Below, piece by piece: positions 40,943-49,474 of a DNA stretch of 64,000 nucleotides. The translations under genes and the position numbers were made by a program. The stretch is taken from NCBI RefSeq assembly GCF_009745985.1, contig NZ_WFIX01000190.1:496001-560000 (forward strand), read 5' to 3'. How positions within the stretch are numbered: the stretch's first letter is position 1; every line of letters starts with the position of its first letter. The stretch is from Microbacterium karelineae (GTDB lineage Bacteria > Actinomycetota > Actinomycetes > Actinomycetales > Microbacteriaceae). Under the pieces are notes generated by a model that saw only the letters and a program-made list of their open reading frames with translations, did no database searches and was not told where the DNA came from.

Positions 40943-42718
40943 ATGATCAGGACACAGACATCACCCGGACGGCCTCGCCGCCTCGCGGGCGCCGCGGCGC
41001 TCGCCGCGACCGCCGCGCTCGCCCTCTCGGCGTGCACCGGCGCAGAAGCCGATCCCGACACGGGCGGCGAGGTCGGAGAGCCGCAGGCGGGCGGATCCCT
41101 CACGGTCCTCCTCGACGCGGGCTTCGCGGGCGGCTGGGCGACCGGCCTCGACCCCGCCACGAGCAACGGCACGGGCGCCAACCTCGCGCAGAACGCGTCG
41201 GTCTTCGGCGGCCTGTTCACGCTCGAGGCCGACGAGAACGGCGAGAACGCCGAGATCGTGCCGAACCAGGCCGAGAGCTACGAGTGGAAGGACGACGGCC
41301 TCACCCTCGAGGTCACGCTGCGCGACGGCATCGAGTTCAGCGACGGCACGCCCCTCGACGCCGAGGCCGTGCTCTGGAACTGGATCCGCGAGCTGAGCTC
41401 GGGATCGACCGGAGCGCCCGTCCTGCAGCTCGATCTCGATCGCGAGCCGCAGGAGCACAGCGAGGAGTTCATGGACAGCCTGTGGGCTGCGCTGCCGGAG
41501 GATGTCGACCGCGACCTCATCCAGCAGCGGCTCGGCGCGATCCAGACCATCGACGACCTCACGCTCGAGATGCACTTCACGCAGGTGAACGGCGCCTTCG
41601 TCAACGGATTCCCGACGGCGAACCTCAATCTCATCGCGTCGCCGAGCGCATACGCGGAGCTGGGGGCCGACCAGTTCAAGATCGCGCCTGTGGGAGCCGG
41701 CCCGTTCGTGATCGAGGAGAACCGCCAGAGCGAGCGCCTCGAGCTCGTGCGCAACGAGAACTACTTCAAGGACGGGTTGCCGTACCTCGACGAGCTCACC
41801 TTCCAGTCGATCGCCGGCGACCAGGTCATGTACCAGACGCTGCTGTCGGGGCAGGGCGACGTCGTCGAGGGCCTCTCGGCCGTGACCCTCATCGAGGAGG
41901 CGGGGAACAACCCGCAGGTCGAGGTGCACCCCGGCGCCCCCACCTCGCCGTACGTGATCCAGCTGAACACGCGCCAGCCGCCGTTCGACGACATCCGCGC
42001 CCGACAGGCGATCTATCACGCGACCGACTTCTCGGCGATCCAGGAGGGCCTCTTCGGCGGCGAGGGCGAACTGAGCCAGTCGTTCACCGCATCGGGCGGC
42101 CTGTTCCATGCCCCCGAGGTCGAGGGTTATCCGGAGTTCGACGTCGAGAAGGCGCAGGAGCTCGTCGACGAACTCGGGGGTCTCGAGGTCGAACTCGGCA
42201 CGACCGACATCGTGACGGCGCGCTCGGTGACGACGGCGCTGCAGACGCAGTGGGAGCAGGCGGGGATCGACGTCACGATCGATTCGAAGCCGCTCGGCGA
42301 CGTCATCACGAAGTTCACGTCGGGGGAGTGGGAGTCGATGCTCCAGACCGCAGGCGCATGGGATCCTGCGACGGGAATCGGCGTGCAGGTGCGGTTCGGA
42401 TCGACGTCGCCGTTCAGCGGCACGCCCCTTCCCGACGGCGCGTCCAGCGCGGCCGACGCCATCGCGCGGGGCCTCACGACGCCGCTCGACGACCTGCTCG
42501 CCGACGCCGTCGCGACGGTCGATCCCGCCGAGCGCGAGGCCGCGTACGTGACCGTCGCCGAGACGATCGCCCAGGAGGCGTACGGGCCGTTCGGCATCGC
42601 GTTCTCGCCCGCGCAGGTCGTGCGGAAGGGCGTGCACGGGCCGGGCCTCACGACGCCCATCCCCGCGCTCGCCGTCAACTCGGGTGTGCTCTACGACAGG
42701 GTGTGGGTGGAGCAGTGA
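40943..42718 (+). CDS. ABC transporter substrate-binding lipoprotein, SBP_bac_5 family
   Basis: 591 residues. A Sec signal peptide (LAGAAALAATAALALSAC) ends in the lipobox LSAC with the lipid-bearing Cys at 31. The mature protein is a peptide/nickel-type binding protein (GGSLTVLLDAGF, LRDGIEFSDGTPLDAEAVLWNW, YLDELTFQSI, ARQAIYHATDF). Such proteins bind oligopeptides, opines, glutathione or other molecules. GAAGGAG precedes the ATG. The 133-bp gap upstream has no obvious gene; the importer could have its own promoter there. Confidence 0.9.
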   Translation: MIRTQTSPGRPRRLAGAAALAATAALALSACTGAEADPDTGGEVGEPQAGGSLTVLLDAGFAGGWATGLDPATSNGTGANLAQNASVFGGLFTLEADENGENAEIVPNQAESYEWKDDGLTLEVTLRDGIEFSDGTPLDAEAVLWNWIRELSSGSTGAPVLQLDLDREPQEHSEEFMDSLWAALPEDVDRDLIQQRLGAIQTIDDLTLEMHFTQVNGAFVNGFPTANLNLIASPSAYAELGADQFKIAPVGAGPFVIEENRQSERLELVRNENYFKDGLPYLDELTFQSIAGDQVMYQTLLSGQGDVVEGLSAVTLIEEAGNNPQVEVHPGAPTSPYVIQLNTRQPPFDDIRARQAIYHATDFSAIQEGLFGGEGELSQSFTASGGLFHAPEVEGYPEFDVEKAQELVDELGGLEVELGTTDIVTARSVTTALQTQWEQAGIDVTIDSKPLGDVITKFTSGEWESMLQTAGAWDPATGIGVQVRFGSTSPFSGTPLPDGASSAADAIARGLTTPLDDLLADAVATVDPAEREAAYVTVAETIAQEAYGPFGIAFSPAQVVRKGVHGPGLTTPIPALAVNSGVLYDRVWVEQ

Positions 42719-43767
42719 CGACGAGCGCACCCGCCGGCCGCGCCGCGGCGCCGCCGGCGGAGGCCCCGACAGGCGGGCGCGCGGGGCCGCTCGCCCGCCT
42801 GTCGGGCTCGCCCCTGCTGCGCCTCGTCTTCCGACGGGTGCTCATCGCGATCCCGCTGCTGGTGGCGGTCAGCGTGCTCGTGTTCGTGCTGCTCGAGGCG
42901 ATGCCGGGCGACCCGGCCCGCAATCAGGCCGGCATGGACGCGACGGAGGAGGAGGTCGAGGCCGTCCGCCGTTCCATGGGGCTCGACCGCCCCGCGCACG
43001 AGCGCTACCTCTCGTGGCTGTTCGGCGCCCTGACGGGGAACTTCGGCCGTTCGATCGTGAGCGGGCTGCCCGTCACCCAGCTGCTGACGGAGCGGGTGCC
43101 CGTCACCTTCGAGGTCGTGTTCCTCGCGTTCGTCATCTCGATCGCCGCCGCGCTTCCGGTGGCGATGCTCGCGGCGCGCAGGCCAGGAGGCGTCTTCGAC
43201 CGCATCGTCATGGTCGGGGCGATGACCCTCCTCGCCGTGCCGAACTACGTGCTCGGCCTGCTGCTCGTGCTGCTGTTCGCCGTGACGCTGCGCGTGCTGC
43301 CGTCGATCGGGTTCACGCCGCTCTCGGCGGGGCTCGGGCCGAACCTCGCGTCCGTGATCATGCCGACGCTCGCGCTCGCGATCCCTCTCGCCTGCTTCTA
43401 CGCCCGCTTCCTGCGCGGCGACCTCGTCGAGCAGATGAACTCGGCCGACTACGTCGACACGGCACGCGCCAAGGGCCTCGGGCCGTGGCGGATCCTGTGG
43501 CAGCACGCGTTCCGCAACTCGTCCTTCGGGCTGCTGACGATCGTCGGCCTCAACATCGGCACGCTCGTCGGCGGCACCGTCATCATCGAGCAGATCTTCG
43601 CGATGCCCGGCCTCGGCCAGCTCATGCTGCAGGGCGTCGGGGCGCAGGACACCCCCGTCGTGCAGATCTGCGTGTTCATCTTCGCGGCCGTCGCCGTCTT
43701 CGCCAACCTGGTCGTCGACGTCATGTACGCCGTGCTCGATCCGAGGATTCGCCATGGCGGTCGCTGA
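42715..43767 (+). CDS. ABC transporter permease, DppB/OppB type
   Basis: 350 residues. After a 35-residue low-complexity N-terminus come six transmembrane helices (LIAIPLLVAVSVLVFVLLEA, VVFLAFVISIAAALPVAMLA and others). The coupling loop for the ATPases is YVDTARAKGLGPWRILWQHAFRN, the EAA motif of this family. GTG at 42715 overlaps the binding-protein stop as GTGA. It forms the channel with the next permease. Confidence 0.9.
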   Translation: MTTSAPAGRAAAPPAEAPTGGRAGPLARLSGSPLLRLVFRRVLIAIPLLVAVSVLVFVLLEAMPGDPARNQAGMDATEEEVEAVRRSMGLDRPAHERYLSWLFGALTGNFGRSIVSGLPVTQLLTERVPVTFEVVFLAFVISIAAALPVAMLAARRPGGVFDRIVMVGAMTLLAVPNYVLGLLLVLLFAVTLRVLPSIGFTPLSAGLGPNLASVIMPTLALAIPLACFYARFLRGDLVEQMNSADYVDTARAKGLGPWRILWQHAFRNSSFGLLTIVGLNIGTLVGGTVIIEQIFAMPGLGQLMLQGVGAQDTPVVQICVFIFAAVAVFANLVVDVMYAVLDPRIRHGGR

Positions 43768-44635
43768 CCTCTCCACGAAGGCCCTGCTCACCCCGGCGGC
43801 GGTCGATCGCTCCGTCCGGCGCGCGCGTCTCATGAAGCGGCTCACGGTGGGGATCCCCCTCGCCGTCGTGCTGCTCCTGTTCGCCGCGTGCTTCCTCGGC
43901 CCCGTCCTCCTCTCCCTCCCGCGGCCCATCGGCGGCGACGTGCTCAGCAGTTCGCTGCCGCCCGGATCCCCCGGTCATCCCCTCGGAACCGACATCAACG
44001 GCAACGACGTGCTCTCGCGCCTCCTGCACGGCGGGCAGGCCTCGCTCATCGTCGCCGTCGCCGTCAACGCCATCGGCCTGACGATCGGCGGGCTCATCGG
44101 CGCTCTCGCCGCCTACCTCGGCGGCAAGGCCGACACCGTCATCATGCGAGCGCTCGACGTGCTCATCGCCTTCCCTTCGCTCGTGCTGACGATCGCCATC
44201 GCGCAGGTGCTCGGGCCGAGCCTGCCGAACACCATCCTCGCGCTGTCCGCGTTCGCGATCCCCGGCGTCGCGCGCGTCGCCCGATCATCGACCCTGCGGG
44301 TGACGGCGATGCCGTTCGTGCAGGCTGCGGCGCTCGGCGGCAGCCCCTGGTGGCGCACCCTGCTGTTCCACATCGCCCCCAACGTCCTGCCGCAGCTCAT
44401 GAACTTCGCGATGCTCGGCATGGGAATCGTCATCGTCACCGAGGGCGCCCTGAGCTTCCTCGGCCTCGGGATCCCCGCCCCCGCGCCGAGCTGGGGGAAC
44501 ATGATCTACGAGGGACAGCAGTCGCTCTCGGCCACACCGCTCCTCGTGCTCTGGCCGAGCCTCGCGCTGCTCGTCGCGGTGCTCTCCTTCAACCTGCTCG
44601 GCGAGAACCTGCGAGACGAGATGAGCGGCCGATGA
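43754..44635 (+). CDS. ABC transporter permease, DppC/OppC type
   Basis: 293 residues. One N-terminal helix, then a short external segment containing HPLGTDINGNDVLSRLLHGGQ, which is diagnostic of DppC-type permeases, then five further helices. The EAA loop reads FVQAAALGGSPWWRTLLFHIAPN. It overlaps the previous permease gene by 14 bp and the next ATPase by ATGA. Confidence 0.9.
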   Translation: MAVADLSTKALLTPAAVDRSVRRARLMKRLTVGIPLAVVLLLFAACFLGPVLLSLPRPIGGDVLSSSLPPGSPGHPLGTDINGNDVLSRLLHGGQASLIVAVAVNAIGLTIGGLIGALAAYLGGKADTVIMRALDVLIAFPSLVLTIAIAQVLGPSLPNTILALSAFAIPGVARVARSSTLRVTAMPFVQAAALGGSPWWRTLLFHIAPNVLPQLMNFAMLGMGIVIVTEGALSFLGLGIPAPAPSWGNMIYEGQQSLSATPLLVLWPSLALLVAVLSFNLLGENLRDEMSGR

Positions 44636-45699
44636 AGACGATCGACGTGTCCACCGAACAGGCTCCCGCCGTCGGCGCGCCAGCCGACGATGCCGTCCTC
44701 CGCGTGGACGATCTGCGCGTCACCTTCACGCGCGGCGGGCGCGAGATCCGCGCCGTCGGAGGGCTGTCCTACACCGTCCGGCCCAGTCGGATGCTCGCGA
44801 TCATCGGTGAATCCGGATCCGGGAAGTCGGTGAGCGTGCGCGCCCTCATGGGCCTGCTGCCGCCCAGCGCCCGCGTCGAGGGATCCGCGCGGCTCGGCGA
44901 CATCGAGCTCGTCGGTCGATCCGACAAGGCGATGCGCGCGATCCGCGGCGACGACATCTCGATGGTGTTCCAGGACCCCGCCCGATCGCTCAACCCGACC
45001 ATGAGCGTCGGGGCGCAGATCGTCGAGGCCGTCCGCGCGCACCGCGCCGTCTCGAAGAAGGACGCGGCCGCGCGCGCCGTCGAGCTGCTCACGCTCGTGA
45101 AGCTCTCGGCGCCGGAGCGCCGCTTCCACGAGTACCCCCACCAGCTGTCCGGCGGCATGCGCCAGCGCGTCATGATCGCGATCGCGCTCGCCGCGGATCC
45201 GCGGGTTCTCATCGCGGACGAGGCGACGACCGCGCTCGACGTGACCACGCAGGCGCAGATCATGGAGCTGCTCGTCGACCTGCAGACGCGGCTCGGCACG
45301 GCGATCATCATGATCAGCCACGACCTCGGGCTCGCCGCGAGCTATGCCGACGAGGTGCTCGTGATGTACGCGGGCCGCGCCGTCGAGCACGCGCCGTCCG
45401 AGACGCTCTTCGGCGATGTGCGGATGCCGTACACGGCCGCTCTGCTCGGCGCGATCCCGCAGCTGACGACGCCGTCGCACGCGCAGCTGACCGTCATCGG
45501 CGGCCAACCGCCGGACCTCTCGGCGCTTCCCGAGGGCTGCGCGTTCCGCGACAGGTGCCCGCGTGCGACGGAGCGCTGCGCGGAGCGGCCGCCGCTCACC
45601 GACGAGGCCTCGCCGGGGCACAGCTTCGCCTGCTGGCACCCCGTCGACCAGCGGGGTCGCGACGTCGCCAGCGCCCTGAACGAGGAGGAGACCCCGTGA
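44632..45699 (+). CDS. ABC transporter ATPase, DppD/OppD type
   Basis: 355 residues. Walker A IGESGSGKS, Q-loop VFQDPARSLNP, signature LSGGMRQRVMIA, Walker B VLIADEATTALD and H-loop ISHDLG are intact. The C-terminal Cys-rich motif CAFRDRCPRATERC is typical of Opp/Dpp ATPases, which can hold an iron-sulfur cluster. It powers uptake together with the next ATPase. Confidence 0.92.
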   Translation: MKTIDVSTEQAPAVGAPADDAVLRVDDLRVTFTRGGREIRAVGGLSYTVRPSRMLAIIGESGSGKSVSVRALMGLLPPSARVEGSARLGDIELVGRSDKAMRAIRGDDISMVFQDPARSLNPTMSVGAQIVEAVRAHRAVSKKDAAARAVELLTLVKLSAPERRFHEYPHQLSGGMRQRVMIAIALAADPRVLIADEATTALDVTTQAQIMELLVDLQTRLGTAIIMISHDLGLAASYADEVLVMYAGRAVEHAPSETLFGDVRMPYTAALLGAIPQLTTPSHAQLTVIGGQPPDLSALPEGCAFRDRCPRATERCAERPPLTDEASPGHSFACWHPVDQRGRDVASALNEEETP

Positions 45700-46718
45700 G
45701 CGAGGACACCACGCCGCTGCTCGAGGTGAGCGGCCTCGTGCAGGAGTATCCGACGCGCGGACCGGGCGGCGTGAAGCGCGGCGTCGTGCACGCCGTCTCC
45801 GATGTCTCGTTCGAGCTGCGCGCCGGCGAGACGCTCGGCATCGTCGGTGAGACGGGATCCGGCAAGTCGACGCTCGCCCGCGCGATCATCCAGGTCGAGC
45901 GGCCGACGAGCGGATCCGTGCGGTTCGAGGGGCGGGAGCTCACGACGGCCTCGAAGCGCGAGCTCGTCGGCGTCCATCGCGACATGCAGATGGTGTACCA
46001 GGATCCGTTCGGCTCCCTGAACCCGCGCTGGCGCATCGAGGACGTCGTCGCCGAGCCGCTGCGGGGACACACGAGCATGACGCGGGAGCAGCGCGCGGCG
46101 CGCGTCGACGAGCTGCTCGACCTCGTCGGCCTGAACCCGGATCGCTACCGCCGCAGCCGGCCGATGGAGCTGTCGGGCGGGCAGGCGCAGCGCGTCGCGA
46201 TCGCCCGCGCGATCGCCCTCGAGCCGAAGCTCATCATCTGCGACGAGGCGATCTCGTCGCTCGATGTGCTGATCCAGGCGCAGGTGCTCAACCTGTTCGA
46301 GAAGCTGCGCGACGAGCTCGGCATGGCCTACCTGTTCATCGCGCACGATCTCGCGACCGTGAAGCAGGTGAGCGACCGGGTCGCGGTGATGCATCTGGGG
46401 CAGCTCGCGGAGTTCGCGCCGTCCGACGCCCTCTACGCGCACCCTCGCCACCCGTACACGCGGGCGCTGCTCGATTCCGTCCCCGTGCTCGATCCGGTCA
46501 CGGGGCGGGCGACACGCCCGATCCCGCTCGAGGGCGACCCGCCCTCGCCGATCGACCCGCCATCGGGGTGCCGCTTCCGCACGCGCTGCCCGATCGCGCA
46601 GGACGTGTGCGCGCGGGAGGAGCCGGTCCTGCGCGACGCGGGCGGCGGACAGATGGTGTCGTGCCACTTCCCGCTCGCGGCGCTCGTCAGCAGGGGAGCA
46701 GGTCCGGGAAGACCGTGA
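45696..46718 (+). CDS. ABC transporter ATPase, DppF/OppF type
   Basis: 340 residues. Walker A VGETGSGKS, Q-loop VYQDPFGSLNPRW, signature LSGGQAQRVAIARA, Walker B LIICDEAISSLD and H-loop IAHDLA are present. The C-terminal motif CRFRTRCPIAQDVC closes the protein. GTG at 45696 overlaps the previous gene. Its last 32 bp overlap the converging cupin gene on the other strand, so there is no room for a terminator between them. Confidence 0.92.
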   Translation: MSEDTTPLLEVSGLVQEYPTRGPGGVKRGVVHAVSDVSFELRAGETLGIVGETGSGKSTLARAIIQVERPTSGSVRFEGRELTTASKRELVGVHRDMQMVYQDPFGSLNPRWRIEDVVAEPLRGHTSMTREQRAARVDELLDLVGLNPDRYRRSRPMELSGGQAQRVAIARAIALEPKLIICDEAISSLDVLIQAQVLNLFEKLRDELGMAYLFIAHDLATVKQVSDRVAVMHLGQLAEFAPSDALYAHPRHPYTRALLDSVPVLDPVTGRATRPIPLEGDPPSPIDPPSGCRFRTRCPIAQDVCAREEPVLRDAGGGQMVSCHFPLAALVSRGAGPGRP

Positions 46719-47412
46719 GCCGGCCGCACATACCCCAGGCCTCGGCCGGCGCCGCGTCCGCGTCGCCGACCGTCGCCTCGATGAGGTGGGATCCGTCGCC
46801 GCGGGCGAGCGCGTCGAGCTGCGCACCCGTGCGCTCGGCCTGGGCGAGCGGCCCGCGCCGCCAGGTCTCGCGCCAGCGGTCGATGCGGTCGGCGACGATC
46901 GCGGCCGCCCGCTCGTAGTACGGCGCGAGCGCCGCGCGGGCGCCGACCTCCTCCGCGCGGCCGCGGAGCTCCGCGAAGCCCGCGAGGGCGAGGTCCCGTC
47001 GGGCGCGCGCGGCCTCGCCACGGCGATCCGGATCCTCGGGGAGCGCCGCGGCGGCGCGATAGTCGTCGACCGACGCGAGCACCTCGAGCGGGAAGGTGAA
47101 CACGGCGTCGCCCGATTCGGGCAGCCCCGCGTTCTGCATGAGCGTGACGATCTCGAGCCCGCCGTCGTTCACGAGGCGGTGGATCGTGCCGGGATCGAAC
47201 GTGACGACGCGCCCCTTCTCGAGCGGCGTCTCGCGGGATCCCCCCGCCGTGAGGGTCTGCACGCGGCCGGCGCCGCCGATGACGACGTACCCTTCGCGTG
47301 AGACGGTGTGGAAGTGCGGGGATCCGCCGTGCTCGCCGTCGGCCGCCTCCCAGTCGTAGACGCGGAGGATCGACGTCGACACGCCGCCCGGCAGCTCGAG
47401 GTGATCGCTCAT
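46687..47412 (-). CDS. Cupin-domain protein with helical extension
   Basis: 241 residues. Residues 15-95 form a cupin: HFHTVSREGYVVIGGAGRV for motif 1 (metal ligands H, H/E) and GTIHRLVNDGGLEIVTLM for motif 2. The rest is helical (YRAAAALPEDPDRRGEAARARRDLALAG) and of unknown role. The ATG at 47412 overlaps the Gfo/Idh/MocA stop as ATGA. Function is probably sugar or small-molecule binding or isomerisation in the three-gene operon. Confidence 0.78.
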   Translation of the reverse strand: MSDHLELPGGVSTSILRVYDWEAADGEHGGSPHFHTVSREGYVVIGGAGRVQTLTAGGSRETPLEKGRVVTFDPGTIHRLVNDGGLEIVTLMQNAGLPESGDAVFTFPLEVLASVDDYRAAAALPEDPDRRGEAARARRDLALAGFAELRGRAEEVGARAALAPYYERAAAIVADRIDRWRETWRRGPLAQAERTGAQLDALARGDGSHLIEATVGDADAAPAEAWGMCGRLTVFPDLLPC

Positions 47413-48497
47413 GCCGTGACCTTCTCCTCCCACGGCGCGCCGGATCCGCGCATGCTGGCCGCGAACGGGCTCGCCGCGTCGATCTCGCCCTTCGCGACGG
47501 GGCGGCCCTCGAACGCCGACGCGTAGATCGCCGCGAGCAGCTCGAGGGTGTCGCGCGCATCCGCCGTCGTGACGGGCAGCGGCCGCCCCTCCGCGAGGGC
47601 GGCGTAGGTCTCGACGAACTGGGCGCCGTGGCCGGATCCGCGCCCCGTCGCGCTCCGCTCCCACTCATCCGCGAGACCCTCGGGTGCGCCGGGCGCGGCC
47701 GTGAAGCGCCACGCGTCGTCGCCGTAGCCGTAGAGGTGCTCGAGCTCGACCGTCGCGTGCGTGTAGTCGAAGCGCAGGTAGCTCGTCTCGCGCGGCGAGA
47801 GCAGGCTGTTGACGATGCTCACGACGGCGCCGGACTCGAGGGTCACGAGCGCGGCGGAGAGGTCCTCCGTCTCGACCGGTCGCGCGCGGCGGGCCGCGAC
47901 GGCCGTGACCTCGCGCCAGGGACCGAGGATCGACAGCATCGTGTCGATCTGGTGGATCCCATGGCCCATCGTCGGGCCGCCGCCCTCGCTCGCCCACGTG
48001 CCGCGCCACGGCATGTCGAAGTACGACTCGGGGCGGTACCAGAGCGTGTGGCACACGGCCGTCATGGCGTCGCCGAGCGCGCCGTCGGCCGTGCGCTCGG
48101 CGAGCCACCGGGCGCGCCCGCCGAAGCGGTGCTGCGAGACGGTCGCGAACCAGCCGGATGACGCCTCCTCGGCGGCGCGGATCCGGTCGAACTCCGCCAG
48201 CGACAGCGCCGGCGGCTTCTCGCTGAGCGCCGAGACGCCCGCGCGGAGCACCAGCTCGCCCTGCGCGACGTGCAGGCCGGGAGGCGAGCAGAGGTGCACG
48301 ATGTCGACGCCGCCGGTCTCGAGCATCGCCTCGAGCGACGCGTCGACGCGCCCGCCCCACTTCGCCGCGAACTCCCGCGCGCGACCCTCGTCGATGTCGG
48401 TCACGGCGACGATCTCGGCGTCGTCGATCCGCGACAGGCTGTCGGCTTGGACGCCGGCGATGCCGCCGGTGCCGACGATCCCCACGCGCGTGGTCAT
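47409..48497 (-). CDS. Gfo/Idh/MocA-family oxidoreductase
   Basis: 362 residues. The NAD(P) fold starts at once (VGIVGTGGIAGVQADSL), with EKPPALSLAEFDRI (the EKP motif with catalytic lysine) and the C-terminal substrate domain (GGGPTMGHGIHQIDTMLSILGPW, H and D likely catalytic). Such enzymes oxidise or epimerise sugars, inositols or sugar acids. It overlaps both neighbours by ATGA, so the three gene products act in one pathway, most likely of a sugar. Confidence 0.9.
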   Translation of the reverse strand: MTTRVGIVGTGGIAGVQADSLSRIDDAEIVAVTDIDEGRAREFAAKWGGRVDASLEAMLETGGVDIVHLCSPPGLHVAQGELVLRAGVSALSEKPPALSLAEFDRIRAAEEASSGWFATVSQHRFGGRARWLAERTADGALGDAMTAVCHTLWYRPESYFDMPWRGTWASEGGGPTMGHGIHQIDTMLSILGPWREVTAVAARRARPVETEDLSAALVTLESGAVVSIVNSLLSPRETSYLRFDYTHATVELEHLYGYGDDAWRFTAAPGAPEGLADEWERSATGRGSGHGAQFVETYAALAEGRPLPVTTADARDTLELLAAIYASAFEGRPVAKGEIDAASPFAASMRGSGAPWEEKVTA

Positions 48498-49399
48498 CGT
48501 GCATCTCCTTCTGCGCGGGCAGCCGCGATCAGGCCCTCCGCGCGCTCCGTGTCGCTCGCGCCGTCGGCGATGACGACGTCGTACCGCATGCTCAAGCCGT
48601 CGCCGTCGGCGACGGGCACCTCCTCGTCGAAGAACGGCGCGGGGCCGAGGCAGGCGAAGATCCCCGAGCGGACGAACCACTTCGGCGTCTCGTCGAGGTC
48701 CGCCATGATGACGGTCGACGAGGCGTCGTCGCCGTCGTGCTTCCCGACGAAGCCCATCCACCGGTGCCGCGTGCCGCGGAGGTCCTCCGCATCGGCGAGA
48801 CCGTCGACCGTGAGGACCTCGCCGCCGCTGAACGAGCGGGGCCCGCGCCAGAACACGCCGCCGTAGCCGGCGTTCTCGCGGCCCTCGGTCGTGGGCGATC
48901 CCATGCGGATCTCGTCGCCCGAGACGTTGCGCAGCGCGGTCTCCCAGCGCAGCGCCCACGCGTCGTCGTCGAGGATCGTCGTGGTGATGCGGCGCTCCTC
49001 GGTGAAGACAAGGGATCCGTCCTCCGCGCGCCACTCGAGTGCGTGGGCGTAGGCGCCCTCCGGCGCCGCGAGGTGGTCGATGTGCTGCTGCGTTCCGTTG
49101 TTCGGGAGCTGCTCGTACCAGCCGGCGCGGCGCGTGTAGGTCGGGCCGCCCCAGAAGTTGTGGGGGCCGGCGTTGGGCAGGGCGAGCGAGATGCCCTTGT
49201 GCCACACGTGGTCGTGCGGGCGGAACAGGCTCACGAGCCGGCCCGACCGCGTGCGCAGCGGGTGCAGGTACGGCTTCGGCGACTCGAACTGCACGGTGTC
49301 GGGACGGTAGACATATCGGGCCAGTTCGACGTCGTCGGCGAGCATGCGGACGGTGGTGTCATCGGCATCGATCAGAGTTTGCGAAAATGTTTCGATCAT
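48494..49399 (-). CDS. DUF6807 (PmoA-like) protein
   Basis: About 301 residues. Family hallmarks are seen: YLHPLRTRSGRLVSLFRPHDHVWHKGISLALPN in segments, WGGPTY, and GGVFWRGPRSFSGG. Despite the name, these soluble beta-rich proteins are not methane oxygenases; they occur with Gfo/Idh/MocA genes in sugar loci. ATG at 49399 is chosen because a -35/-10 pair places transcription start next to it, giving a leaderless message. ATG codons at 49414 and 49345 are alternatives. No ribosome site is visible at any of them. Confidence 0.82.
   Translation of the reverse strand: MIETFSQTLIDADDTTVRMLADDVELARYVYRPDTVQFESPKPYLHPLRTRSGRLVSLFRPHDHVWHKGISLALPNAGPHNFWGGPTYTRRAGWYEQLPNNGTQQHIDHLAAPEGAYAHALEWRAEDGSLVFTEERRITTTILDDDAWALRWETALRNVSGDEIRMGSPTTEGRENAGYGGVFWRGPRSFSGGEVLTVDGLADAEDLRGTRHRWMGFVGKHDGDDASSTVIMADLDETPKWFVRSGIFACLGPAPFFDEEVPVADGDGLSMRYDVVIADGASDTERAEGLIAAARAEGDAR
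49382..49394. promoter_or_regulatory. Candidate LacI operator CGAAAATGTTTCG
   Basis: A 13-bp near-palindrome (one mismatch) lies just inside the start of the PmoA-like gene, where a repressor would block a leaderless transcript, and 80 bp before the divergent lacI gene. It shares CGAAA/TTTCG halves with the sites at 52135 and 52228. Binding by the adjacent LacI protein is inferred. Confidence 0.55.
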
Positions 49400-49409
49400 G
49401 GCAGGATCG

Positions 49410-49439
49410 AGCATAGAGGCCGCGCCGGTCGATCGTCAA
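49410..49439 (-). promoter_or_regulatory. Promoter of the PmoA / oxidoreductase / cupin operon
   Basis: Read on the minus strand: TTGACG (-35, 49439-49434), 18-bp spacer, TATGCT (-10, 49415-49410). Ten bases later comes the ATG at 49399, so the RNA would start at or close to that codon. The match is by eye to actinobacterial vegetative promoters. Confidence 0.5.
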
Positions 49440-49474
49440 TCCCCGCGGCGCATCGATTCACGAGAGGATCCGTC

